From CADEDV01 sp036383515 (GTDB lineage Bacteria; Bacteroidota; Bacteroidia; Chitinophagales; Chitinophagaceae): a DNA stretch of 64,000 nt. Under the pieces are notes generated by a model. That model had not been told where the DNA came from. It was given only the letters and a program-made list of their open reading frames with translations, and did not search any database. The position numbers and the translations under genes were made by a program. Shown here one piece after another: positions 49,932 through 57,446 of the stretch. The stretch lies in NCBI GenBank assembly GCA_036383515.1, contig DASVOE010000072.1:51128-115127 (forward strand), in the 5' to 3' direction. The first letter of the stretch is position 1. Every line of letters starts with the position of its first letter.

Positions 49932-50158
49932 TGAAATTGTTGATGACACCCTTCAATTGTTTTTTTATATTTCTCATAAAGATCTATCAAAAGACAAAGC
50001 GAAGAAAGTATTCAAAATGCCTGCATTACCCGAGTTGTTCAAACTATGGTATTGCCGCTTTAAAGAAATACAATTTTATAAAAGCCATAAAAATAACAAT
50101 AGGGAGGTACAGAGATTGTCATCCGTTCTCAAACAGGCCCTATATCGATCACCCATAA
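49931..50158 (+). CDS. yidD: YidD membrane protein insertion efficiency factor
   Basis: A 75-residue YidD: hydrophobic start (FFIFLIKIYQKTKRRK), then the family core CLHYPSCSNYGIAALKKYNF and the C-terminal RYRDCHPFSNRPYIDHP. The three conserved cysteines (before YPSCS and in DCHP) are present. YidD helps YidC insert proteins into the inner membrane. The usual rnpA neighbour is missing, so this copy is outside the canonical cluster. A rho-independent terminator follows. Confidence 0.9.
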   Translation: MKLLMTPFNCFFIFLIKIYQKTKRRKYSKCLHYPSCSNYGIAALKKYNFIKAIKITIGRYRDCHPFSNRPYIDHP

Positions 50159-50197
50159 ATTAATTCCGCCACCAGTCCATTTAAACCCTATCCCTCA

Positions 50198-50232
50198 AAA
50201 TCCATTGCTCTGCATTCAGGAGCAATGGATTT
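50198..50232 (+). terminator. Rho-independent terminator after yidD
   Basis: Inverted repeat AAATCCATTGCTC (50198-50210) and GAGCAATGGATTT (50220-50232), a 13-bp stem with a 9-nt loop. It is followed by TGCTAATTTTAAT, a weak T run. It separates yidD from rmuC. Confidence 0.75.
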
Positions 50233-50260
50233 GCTAATTTTAATCAATCAATAATCTTTT

Positions 50261-51574
50261 ATGGACATCATATTATACCTGCTGGCAGGCCTGGCAATAG
50301 GTGCACTAATCGGTTGGCTACTCGGAAAGTCAAGCGGCCGTGCTGAATGGGAAAAGAAAAATGAATTGATCCGGCAGCAGTATAATGCACTTGACAAAGA
50401 GTTTTTTTCTTATAAGGCGACGAAAACGGTGGAACTTAACAATGCCAACCAACAGCTACAAGAAAAGCTTGCCACACAAAAGGAAGAAGTAGCAGCATTG
50501 AATAAAAAGTTCAACCTGGAGTTTGAGAATATTGCCAATCGCATTCTTGAAACAAAAGCAGAAAAATTCACCGAGCTGAATAAGGCCAATCTCAATTCGA
50601 TCCTCGAACCATTGGGTAAGAATATTACAGAATTTAAAACCAAAGTCGAAGAAACCTACCAGAAAGAATCTGAACAGAGATTCTCTTTAGGTGAACGTGT
50701 GAAAGAGCTTGCAGAATTGAATCGTAAGATCAGTGAGGAAGCTAACAATCTTACCCGCGCCTTAAAATCCGAATCTAAAACACAGGGTGGCTGGGGTGAG
50801 ATGATCCTTGAAAATATTCTCGAACGATCAGGGCTGGTAAAAAACAGGGAATATTTTATGGAGCACCAGTTGCATGATGAGCTGGGTAACCCGTTGCGGT
50901 CGGATGCAGAAGATAAAAAAATGCGGCCGGATGCGGTGATCAAATACCCGGATAACCGCCATGTGATCATTGATTCAAAAGTTTCGCTGAATGCTTTTAC
51001 CCGGAGTGTTGATGCAACAGACGAAGCAACAAGAATGAATGCACTGAATGAACATGTTGCCAGTATCAAGAAACATATACAAGGGCTGAGTGTAAAAGGA
51101 TATGATGATTATAGTAAAAGCCTCGACTTCGTGATGATGTTCGTTCCCAGCGAAGCTGCTTATATTGCCGCACTACAGGCTGATTCGGAACTCTGGAATT
51201 ATGCCTACGATAAAAGAATTCTGTTGCTGAGTCCTACTAACCTGATCACTTCCTTAAAACTAATAGCCGATCTCTGGAAACGTGAATATCAAAACCTGAA
51301 TGCAAATGAGATTGCGGAACGGGGAGCCAAGCTATATGATAAATTCGTAGGCTTTATCTCGAACCTGCAGGATGTAGGAGATCATTTACAAAAAGCTCAA
51401 AACAAATATGGCGAAGCTTACAAACAATTAACGACAGGAAATGATAACCTGGTTACGCAGGCGACCAAACTGAAAGATCTTGGGCTAAAAACAAAAAAGA
51501 GTCTTCCGGGAGAACTGCTAAATGGAGCGAACCAACGAATTTCTTCAACTAATCAAGAAGAAAGCCAGCTGTAA
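50261..51574 (+). CDS. rmuC: DNA recombination protein RmuC
   Basis: A 437-residue RmuC: N-terminal membrane helix (about 3-21, LYLLAGLAIGALIGWLLG), a long coiled coil (25-160, ELNNANQQLQEKLATQKEEV), then the PD-(D/E)xK-like core (GGWGEMILENILERSGLVKN, MRPDAVIKYPDNRHVIIDSK). RmuC limits inversions between short inverted repeats, by an uncertain route. The gene is on its own, with a terminator before it. The repeats around it would be natural substrates, but that is speculation. Confidence 0.94.
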   Translation: MDIILYLLAGLAIGALIGWLLGKSSGRAEWEKKNELIRQQYNALDKEFFSYKATKTVELNNANQQLQEKLATQKEEVAALNKKFNLEFENIANRILETKAEKFTELNKANLNSILEPLGKNITEFKTKVEETYQKESEQRFSLGERVKELAELNRKISEEANNLTRALKSESKTQGGWGEMILENILERSGLVKNREYFMEHQLHDELGNPLRSDAEDKKMRPDAVIKYPDNRHVIIDSKVSLNAFTRSVDATDEATRMNALNEHVASIKKHIQGLSVKGYDDYSKSLDFVMMFVPSEAAYIAALQADSELWNYAYDKRILLLSPTNLITSLKLIADLWKREYQNLNANEIAERGAKLYDKFVGFISNLQDVGDHLQKAQNKYGEAYKQLTTGNDNLVTQATKLKDLGLKTKKSLPGELLNGANQRISSTNQEESQL

Positions 51575-51724
51575 TTTATGCTCCATTCAACTGCCTTGTT
51601 CTGTCAGGCTAATTTTTAACTTTTATATCGCTCCCTTGCCCCATCGAAGACTGGATGACCTTGGGACCAATAAATAAAAAACCTTCAGAGATTATCTAAG
51701 GATTCTTTCTCATCCCATTTCTCC

Positions 51725-52321
51725 TTAAGATCCGAGAGTGCCTATTTTGACTTTCCCAGCCCGCTCATAATGGCCAATAATAACTCCGGTTGATGTAACA
51801 GTACTTTCGATTAATGTAAATGCTGCCGGGATCACTCCATTATCAAACAACTTTTTTCCTTTACCAAGAGTCAACGGGTGAATTTTGAGCCGTAGCTCAT
51901 CTACCAAATCATTCTTAAATAGAAGTTGGATGAGTTTACTGCTACCCCAAACCTGGGTGTCTGAACCTTTTGATCTTTTTAGCTTTTTAATATCTGCAAC
52001 GGTTTTGATGAACACTGAATTTTCCCAATCTGATTTTTCCCTGGTCATTGACATGACGTATTTGGTGCCTTCATTGATACCTGGCCAAAAGTCTGCATGT
52101 TGAGGCCAGTAGTTCTCCCATATCTCAAATGTTTTTCTGCCCAACAGATAATCTGCAGGTTGTTGCAGCTCTTTTTGCACGGTCTTACCATAAGCTTCGT
52201 CACCATAGGGTGCAGTCCAACCGCCATATTTGAAACCTCCTGATTTATCTTCCTTAGGTCCACCTGGAGCTTGTATTACTCCATCTAATGTGATCATTGA
52301 CAGAACGGTTAGTTTTCTCAT
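51725..52321 (-). CDS. Dihydrofolate reductase-fold (RibD C-terminal) protein, first copy
   Basis: A 198-residue DHFR-like protein: MITLDGVIQAPGGPKEDKSG, then a DYLLGRKTFEIWENYWPQHA stretch, and a C-terminal VWGSSKLIQLLFKNDLVDEL. These match the RibD_C/DHFR family found in Bacteroidota and Actinobacteria, commonly annotated 'dihydrofolate reductase family protein'. Substrates are mostly unknown. A second, related copy lies at 55270-55866. Confidence 0.88.
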   Translation of the reverse strand: MRKLTVLSMITLDGVIQAPGGPKEDKSGGFKYGGWTAPYGDEAYGKTVQKELQQPADYLLGRKTFEIWENYWPQHADFWPGINEGTKYVMSMTREKSDWENSVFIKTVADIKKLKRSKGSDTQVWGSSKLIQLLFKNDLVDELRLKIHPLTLGKGKKLFDNGVIPAAFTLIESTVTSTGVIIGHYERAGKVKIGTLGS

Positions 52322-52343
52322 TTTTTGAATTTGAATTTTTATG

Positions 52344-52553
52344 TTAATCTAATACCTCACACTCAAATCCATGTTTCTTTACGAGAATCATTATTCTTAA
52401 CGCCTCCATATTATCTCCTTCAACTCTAAGCACCTTATCACAATCTGAGAGGTCAAAATTAATTTTAAACGATGGGAATACTTCAGATAAAATACAAAGC
52501 AGCATTTTGCTTTGTGTCTTTTTCTGAACATTTGTTTTGAAAACCTCAACCAT
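52344..52553 (-). CDS. Small ferredoxin-fold-like protein, 69 aa
   Basis: A small alpha/beta protein: MVEVFKTNVQKKTQSKMLLC, then an FKINFDLSDCDKVLRVEG strand and ALRIMILVKKHGFECEVL. The beta-alpha-beta layout resembles an HMA/ACT-like ferredoxin fold, without the CxxC of metal chaperones. Such short proteins are common and often unnamed in Bacteroidota. It is 22 bp upstream of the DHFR-like gene on the same strand. Confidence 0.65.
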   Translation of the reverse strand: MVEVFKTNVQKKTQSKMLLCILSEVFPSFKINFDLSDCDKVLRVEGDNMEALRIMILVKKHGFECEVLD

Positions 52554-52590
52554 TTTTCTATCATTTCTTTTACGAAGCCTCAGTCTTCCA

Positions 52591-53031
52591 TCATTTTTGC
52601 CCGTTACCTTTTAGGTCAAAACTCACCATCCATTCAATGCCGTATTTGTCCCTAAACATACCAAAATATGAACCCCATGGACTGTCAGCAATAGGCATTT
52701 CAATTTTTCCACCTTTTGAAAGTCCATTAAATAGTTTGTCTGCTTCTTCTTTACTTTCTGCACTTATTGAAATTTTACTCCTGGTTTCATTTTCGTTATG
52801 TTTTCCCATAAATTCAGGAGTGTCGCTTGCCATTAGCACACTGCTTTTACCAATAGGCAAAGCAATATGCATAATTTTATCTGCTTCATTTTTTGAGACA
52901 GGATGTTCAGGACTTGAAAAGTCTTTAAACCGGGCTATCATGGCGAACTCTCCGCCAAATACTGACTTATAAAATGTAAACGCTTCTTCGGTATTTCCGT
53001 TGAAGTGAATGTAAGGATTGATACTTGCCAT
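52591..53031 (-). CDS. VOC-superfamily (PhnB-like) protein
   Basis: A 146-residue VOC/glyoxalase-fold protein of the PhnB type: MASINPYIHFNGNTEEAFTF, GGEFAMIARFKDFSSPEHPV, DTPEFMGKHNENETRSKISI and the end DKYGIEWMVSFDLKG. The start at 53031 fits the family. A longer frame from 53085 (overlapping the DUF1801 gene as ATGA) adds 18 Lys-rich residues. PhnB-like proteins are not the phosphonate enzymes and their role is unknown. Confidence 0.88.
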   Translation of the reverse strand: MASINPYIHFNGNTEEAFTFYKSVFGGEFAMIARFKDFSSPEHPVSKNEADKIMHIALPIGKSSVLMASDTPEFMGKHNENETRSKISISAESKEEADKLFNGLSKGGKIEMPIADSPWGSYFGMFRDKYGIEWMVSFDLKGNGQK

Positions 53032-53081
53032 AATTTTTGATTTTTTATTTGTTTTATATTTCTTTTTAATCTTTTCATCGA

Positions 53082-53513
53082 TCATTCTTCATTAGTAGCC
53101 TCAACCCCATATCGCATTGCCGTTTGAAGAATATCAGTGTTTATATCTTTCAGTGTTTTGAACTTAATGCAATACCCGGTCACGCTGGCCTTGCCGAGTT
53201 TTTTCCCATATGTTTGGACTAAGTATTTCTTATCTTTTATACCCATTACGTATACAGAGATCCCGGTTGTGTTTGCACTCAAACCAATTTGATAAAACTC
53301 CCGGGTTGTCCCATCAGCATATTTTATGGTGTAAGATCCATATCCTATATTAGGATTAGAAACAATTTTACCTGTGCTGTCTTTACCATCCAGGAACCAT
53401 AATTTGCATGCAGGCATTACTTGCAGAACGATGCGGTGCAATGCTTGCATGTCACTACGTTTTGGTTCAGGTTGGCTGGTAATATACTTTTTGATTTGTT
53501 CTTGTACGTTCAT
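53082..53513 (-). CDS. DUF1801-family protein
   Basis: A 143-residue protein of the DUF1801 (YdhG-like) fold: KYITSQPEPKRSDMQALHRI, PACKLWFLDGKDSTGKIVSN, IGYGSYTIKYADGTTREFYQ, then YCIKFKTLKDINTDILQTAM. The family has no firm function and frequently neighbours SRPBCC and VOC genes in Bacteroidota, as here. It is on the same strand as those genes. Confidence 0.87.
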   Translation of the reverse strand: MNVQEQIKKYITSQPEPKRSDMQALHRIVLQVMPACKLWFLDGKDSTGKIVSNPNIGYGSYTIKYADGTTREFYQIGLSANTTGISVYVMGIKDKKYLVQTYGKKLGKASVTGYCIKFKTLKDINTDILQTAMRYGVEATNEE

Positions 53514-53554
53514 TTAAATATAAAATTACGGGTTGCTTGCTTTGCCTTTTCATT

Positions 53555-53589
53555 CCGATACCTGCCTGTCGGCAGACAGGATTATCAGG
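53555..53589. repeat. Palindromic repeat, core CTGCCTGTCGGCAGACAGG (copy 1)
   Basis: The element CCGATACCTGCCTGTCGGCA then GACAGGATTATCAGG has a self-complementary core CCTGTCGGCAGACAGG and outer arms CCGATA/TATCAGG. The same core, with better outer arms, recurs at 54589-54624. The two copies flank the SRPBCC/ArsR gene pair. Confidence 0.7.
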
Positions 53590-53649
53590 ATTGCTTTATC
53601 TACTCACTGTAATTGTATATTTTCTTTTTATCCTTCGTCCCGATCACTA

Positions 53650-54153
53650 TCAGGACCGTTTCGATAAAGTCGTCAACAGATTTTCCAAATTGATCATTGA
53701 CATCTTAAATCCTTCTGTGAAGCCCATTTCAATCATTTTTTCCATGCGGGCAAGGGATTCATTATAAATAGTAATATGCACTGTTGTCTTTCCGTTTTGT
53801 TCGCTAAAAGTGTAATCCCAATCAGAACCCGGCAATTCAGGATTTTCATCTTTGTCTGCAAAAACATTAAACATTTTGAAATTGGTTTTTGGACTAATGG
53901 AAGTATATTTTTGAATTGCCCAACGCTCTTGTCCTTCCGGACTTACCATCGCATAAAATCTTCGTCCGCCAACTTTAAAATCCATAAATTTTGTTTTTGA
54001 TGTCCAGGGTTTAGGTGCCACCCATTGGTCAAGGATTTCTGCTTTGGTAAATGCATCCCATACCAGCGATAGGTCAGCATCAAATTCCCTGGTTATGAAT
54101 ACCGTTTTTTTTGCTTTGTCTACGGTAAAGTCAAATAGCAAACTGTTTGTCAT
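53650..54153 (-). CDS. SRPBCC (AHSA1-type) protein
   Basis: A 167-residue AHSA1/START-like domain protein: FITREFDADLSLVWDAFTKA, EILDQWVAPKPWTSKTKFMD, FKVGGRRFYAMVSPEGQERW, and a C-terminal helix (EMGFTEGFKMSMINLENLLT). It overlaps the ArsR-type regulator by 4 bp (54150-54153), a common pair in which the regulator controls the SRPBCC gene. Its ligand is unknown. Confidence 0.9.
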   Translation of the reverse strand: MTNSLLFDFTVDKAKKTVFITREFDADLSLVWDAFTKAEILDQWVAPKPWTSKTKFMDFKVGGRRFYAMVSPEGQERWAIQKYTSISPKTNFKMFNVFADKDENPELPGSDWDYTFSEQNGKTTVHITIYNESLARMEKMIEMGFTEGFKMSMINLENLLTTLSKRS

Positions 54154-54470
54154 TTTTTTTGTTTTTTAATTGTTGATAATACTTTGTCGAGCTGATTAAA
54201 CTTGGTTTCCCAAATTCTTCTGAATTGCTCTATCCATTTATCGATCTCTTTCATTTTTTCAATTTCAAGTGAGTAATAAATTTCTCTGCCCTCTTGTTTC
54301 TGCTTCACCAGTTCACATTCGGTGAGTATGCGGAGGTGTTTAGAAACAGATTGCCGGGTTGTATGGAAATTGTCTGCAATGGCGTTTGGTGTCATTGCCT
54401 GCACTGCAATCAAGGTGATAATTGCCCGCCTTGTCGGGTCGGCTATTGCCTGGAAGATGTCCCGTCTCAT
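54150..54470 (-). CDS. ArsR-family winged helix regulator
   Basis: A 106-residue ArsR-type regulator that begins MRRDIFQAIADPTRRAIITL at 54470. The winged helix is NAIADNFHTTRQSVSKHLRI then LTECELVKQKQEGREIYYSL. The longer upstream frame (from 54551) does not match the family. No metal-binding cysteines are visible, so it is of the non-metal, SRPBCC-linked type and probably regulates its own operon. Confidence 0.9.
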   Translation of the reverse strand: MRRDIFQAIADPTRRAIITLIAVQAMTPNAIADNFHTTRQSVSKHLRILTECELVKQKQEGREIYYSLEIEKMKEIDKWIEQFRRIWETKFNQLDKVLSTIKKQKK

Positions 54471-54588
54471 GGTGTTTAATTTTTTTTGTTGAGAAGCCAA
54501 TCGGTTGCAAATATATGCGCAACTATTCGGTTTCGCAAATCTTTTTTGCAAAGATTTTTTTCAAGGAGAAAATGTGGAGAAGTTTGAA

Positions 54589-54624
54589 TCCGATATCTGC
54601 CTGTCGGCAGACAGGGCTATCGGA
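54589..54624. repeat. Palindromic repeat, core CTGCCTGTCGGCAGACAGG (copy 2)
   Basis: TCCGATATCTGCCTGTCGGC then AGACAGGGCTATCGGA. Outer arms TCCGATA/TATCGGA are perfect, and the core is identical to that of copy 1 at 53555-53589. A hairpin-forming interspersed repeat. Confidence 0.75.
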
Positions 54625-54679
54625 TCGCAGGGTGTAGAGCGGTAACGCTTATATCTTGTTCAGTATTTTCTATCCTATT

Positions 54680-55273
54680 TTATTTTGAATTTCTTCTGTA
54701 GTTAAAATAAACGTTGTATGCCCAACTAACCGAAGTAACGGCCATCAAAAAAAATCCGGTATTTGAGATAGATTCCAGGGTTTGAAAATCTCTGTTGCCG
54801 AATAAGAACATAAACCCGGCAACGAAAAGTGGAATAGAACTGATTAAACCGATATAGCGGGTCCATTTTTTAAAATCTTCATAAGCCGAAATGAGAAACA
54901 TGGCAGGCAGATAAAGAAAATTTGTACTTGCCTGGATGCGGTAAAATTTTTCATACGTTTCAAGCGAAATTACCTGGCTGATCTCAAAAAGAGAGGTCAT
55001 CAAAATAGCAGCTGAGATGGCAAACATGGTGAAACCTGCGGCGGGTAGAACTTTTTTCTCATCGGCCAGTTTGATGCCCATTACTGTAAGACCAGCAAGG
55101 AACAAAGCATTCCCATACGTTATTACCATAATACTATCGGGGTTGTAAACGGGAAATTCTTTTGAGAAATCGGGTGGATAGGTTAGGAAAGCTATAAACA
55201 TTAAAACCGGTTGTGCTATAAACGTAATAACAACGAACCAGGTTATTTTCTTCTCATGCTTTAAATGCGTCAT
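54680..55273 (-). CDS. Polytopic membrane protein of unknown function, 197 aa
   Basis: Six predicted membrane spans: about 8-29, 47-65, 75-95, 113-131, 139-157 and 167-187. No charged catalytic motif. It starts MTHLKHEKKITWFVVITFIA, and a YKNVYFNYRR-like basic tail ends the chain. I do not recognise the family. It overlaps the second DHFR-like gene by 4 bp (55270-55273), so the two are probably co-translated. Confidence 0.65.
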   Translation of the reverse strand: MTHLKHEKKITWFVVITFIAQPVLMFIAFLTYPPDFSKEFPVYNPDSIMVITYGNALFLAGLTVMGIKLADEKKVLPAAGFTMFAISAAILMTSLFEISQVISLETYEKFYRIQASTNFLYLPAMFLISAYEDFKKWTRYIGLISSIPLFVAGFMFLFGNRDFQTLESISNTGFFLMAVTSVSWAYNVYFNYRRNSK

Positions 55274-55866
55274 ATATTTTTTCGATTAAAGATTTCGACA
55301 AGTTTAATTATATCCTCATTTTTTGCCCGCTCATAGTAAAGCATTATTGCACCACAACCAAATGTTTTTGTTTTTAAGAGTTTAAGGTCAATTCTATCCC
55401 TGATGTCTTTAAATAATGGTAACCAGCTTCCTAAAACAGTTGGTTGAACGCCCAGTTGATATTCATCAATCAAGTCAAGTTGCGTTAAAGCTACTATTAA
55501 ACTTGGGCTGCCAACTAAAATGTCTTTACCTGCTTGTTGCCTGAGTGCTAAAACTTCATCTTTAAGATATCTCTTTGCCAACCTTGCCGTTTTCCATTCA
55601 ACAGTCTTCAGTGTGTGGGAAAAAACAATTTTTTGAATGTTGTCGATTGTTACTGCAAATTCGTCCATTGCTTTGTTACCAGTAGGATTTTTTAGTACAG
55701 TTGGCCAGTATTCCATCAACTGGTATGTTATCCTTCCATATAAAACGGTATCTGCACTACGCAACAGCTCACTGTAATGTTCATGTATTTCATCATCTGC
55801 AATCATTGCCGTGTGATCGCAAAATCCATCCAGTGTCATATTCATTGCTGCAATTAGTTTTCTCAT
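55270..55866 (-). CDS. Dihydrofolate reductase-fold (RibD C-terminal) protein, second copy
   Basis: A 198-residue DHFR/RibD_C-like protein with MRKLIAAMNMTLDGFCDHTA, TVLYGRITYQLMEYWPTVLK, DILVGSPSLIVALTQLDLID and the end LKTKTFGCGAIMLYYERAKN. It differs enough from the copy at 51725 to be an older paralogue. The substrate is unknown. It precedes the membrane protein with a 4-bp overlap. Confidence 0.88.
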   Translation of the reverse strand: MRKLIAAMNMTLDGFCDHTAMIADDEIHEHYSELLRSADTVLYGRITYQLMEYWPTVLKNPTGNKAMDEFAVTIDNIQKIVFSHTLKTVEWKTARLAKRYLKDEVLALRQQAGKDILVGSPSLIVALTQLDLIDEYQLGVQPTVLGSWLPLFKDIRDRIDLKLLKTKTFGCGAIMLYYERAKNEDIIKLVEIFNRKNI

Positions 55867-55910
55867 ACTTTGTTTTTCTGTTCGTATCCTGGGCGAAAGT
55901 TTTATAGAGA

Positions 55911-56215
55911 AAGTTAATTCATTTTCTTTTTTGTTGCGAAGAATTATAAAAGCAAGATGCTGAAACTTGACAACTTTCTCCGTATACTTTATGTTGTATT
56001 CCTTCGTGTATTCTCTGTGGTTTTATTTTTACCACTCAGGGCACAAAGATTTTACACAGAATACGCAAAGTTGTTCAGTTTTTGCTGCGGAGAACGATGG
56101 AAGAAAGATGCCGCCCTCTTCATTCAAATATGTTATACTGCGTGTGAGGCAAGAACCCGGGAACTGAAATTAATTAATTATATCTCCTTTGACATTGGCT
56201 AACTTTTCCCGCCAT
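55911..56215. repeat. Left flanking repeat of the arr gene (copy A, split)
   Basis: The left part (55911-55962, AAGTTAATTCATTTTCTTTT…TTGCGAAGAA…) and the right part (56083-56215, GAACGATGGAAGAAAGATGC…CTTCATTCAA…AGAACCCGGGAACTGAAA…) match, with divergence, the single block at 57029-57218. Between them lies an unrelated stretch of 'cttcgtgtattctctgtgg' type, itself a common dispersed repeat. The right part runs into the arr stop codon. Confidence 0.6.
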
Positions 56216-56913
56216 TTTTGAAGTTGTTCAGGTGTTTGTCTCACCCAATCTGTTACTTCGCCAATGATTTTTAATGGTGCGTGGGTGCGATATGAACGTG
56301 TCGGGTTGCCAGGAAATTTTTTGTCTGTAACGTTCGGATCATTTTCAAAGCCACCTGTCGGTTCAACGATATAAACACGTTCAGTTCCATCACCTTTAGC
56401 TAATGCAGCAGCAAGTCCCGCCCCATTAACCAGGGCTGTAAAGTAAATGTGATTCATTATGAGTTCTGATTTGTAATTAGACCCGTATCCTGCTGTCAGC
56501 ATATCCCCAACCTGCAGATCTGCTTTTGTCCCGTGATAAAAGGGTCCTTTGTCAGACGGTTTGTTCTTGAACGAAATAGCTAATTCATAATTCTTTTTTG
56601 CGTTGTCAGGGTCGCTTAAGTCCTCATAGCATTTGGCAATGTTTGTATATAGAGAAGGAAAAGAACTCGTAACAGAATCGTCATTTATTTTTAATGCAAA
56701 CTGCAAAGCTGTTTCGAGCCATTTTAATTTGTCGGGAACATTTTTCTGATGCCGGGCCACATAATAAGCAGCAATAAATTTTTCAAAGTCGTTTGTCGCT
56801 TCGTTCCATGCTTGAAGAAATAATTTACTTGCTTCTTCCGGTTTGCTTTTTTCTTCCATGCCCATACCTTCAATACAAAGTTTAATGACATTTTTGTTTG
56901 GGTTGAATTCCAT
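56170..56913 (-). CDS. arr: Rifampin ADP-ribosyltransferase (Arr) with N-terminal TPR-like helical domain
   Basis: Residues about 128-247 are a complete Arr domain: GPFYHGTKADLQVGDMLTAG, NHIYFTALVNGAGLAAALAK, RVYIVEPTGGFENDPNVTDK, KFPGNPTRSYRTHAPLKIIG and a helix to the end. Arr moves ADP-ribose from NAD to the C23 hydroxyl of rifampicin and so inactivates it. Residues 1-125 are helical, TPR-like (KPEEASKLFLQAWNEATNDF), and are a fusion beyond the usual ~140-residue Arr. The flanking repeats suggest duplication or acquisition. Confidence 0.9.
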   Translation of the reverse strand: MEFNPNKNVIKLCIEGMGMEEKSKPEEASKLFLQAWNEATNDFEKFIAAYYVARHQKNVPDKLKWLETALQFALKINDDSVTSSFPSLYTNIAKCYEDLSDPDNAKKNYELAISFKNKPSDKGPFYHGTKADLQVGDMLTAGYGSNYKSELIMNHIYFTALVNGAGLAAALAKGDGTERVYIVEPTGGFENDPNVTDKKFPGNPTRSYRTHAPLKIIGEVTDWVRQTPEQLQKWREKLANVKGDIIN

Positions 56914-57028
56914 TTTAAAATTATTTTCTCTGTTAATTATTATAATATCAATTTAGTTGATTGCCTTAGACCGTTGAAGTGTCTCGCAATGACCCCTAAC
57001 ATTCTGCTTTACGCAAATCCTTATACAA

Positions 57029-57218
57029 AAGTTAATCCATTTTCATTTGTTGTTGCGAAGAACTATGGAAGAAAGATACTGATACTGTAACACCATTTAT
57101 TGTAACTAAATTTCCTGAGTTTCTGCTCTTTTCATTCAATTATGTTTGTACTAGCTGTGGGTAAGAACCCGGGGAACTGAAACTAATTATATTCCCTTTG
57201 ACTTTGGCCAACTTTTCT
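57029..57218. repeat. Right flanking repeat with decayed second arr tail (copy B)
   Basis: AAGTTAATCC…GTTGCGAAGAACTATGGAAG…CTTTTCATTCAATTATG…AGAACCCGGGGAACTGAAAC, diverged from copy A around arr. Its right end, read on the minus strand, encodes EKLAKVKGNII, near-identical to the real Arr C-terminus EKLANVKGDII. It is therefore the eroded 3' end of a second arr copy. Otherwise 56914-57446 holds only this repeat and a palindrome at 57308-57354. Confidence 0.65.
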
Positions 57219-57307
57219 ACGCAACATGGCTAACTTAGTCAGTTAAAAAACTGGGTGAAATTAAACACTATGCGGTTATTAACGATATTTATAATGATGA
57301 GTGGCCG

Positions 57308-57354
57308 CTCCGATGCGTGGAGGCATTGCGATAGCAATGCAGGTATCGGGGCAT
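57308..57354. repeat. Palindromic intergenic repeat (GCATTGC-GATA-GCAATGC)
   Basis: The perfect stem GCATTGC (57323-57329) and GCAATGC (57334-57340) around GATA, inside the flanks CCGATGC… and …TATCGGGGC. It is another member of the CCGATA/TATCGG-ended repeat group. Confidence 0.55.
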
Positions 57355-57446
57355 CTTATTTTTTTACTGACACAAACTAAGGCGGCGCAACTTTAAAATG
57401 CCAGAAATTTTTAGCATTTTTACATTATTCATTACATACTTTTTTT

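Noticed and set aside
49855..50163. Frame of 102 codons overlapping yidD
   Set aside because: YidD in the other frame has the diagnostic YPSCSNY core; this one is a shadow.
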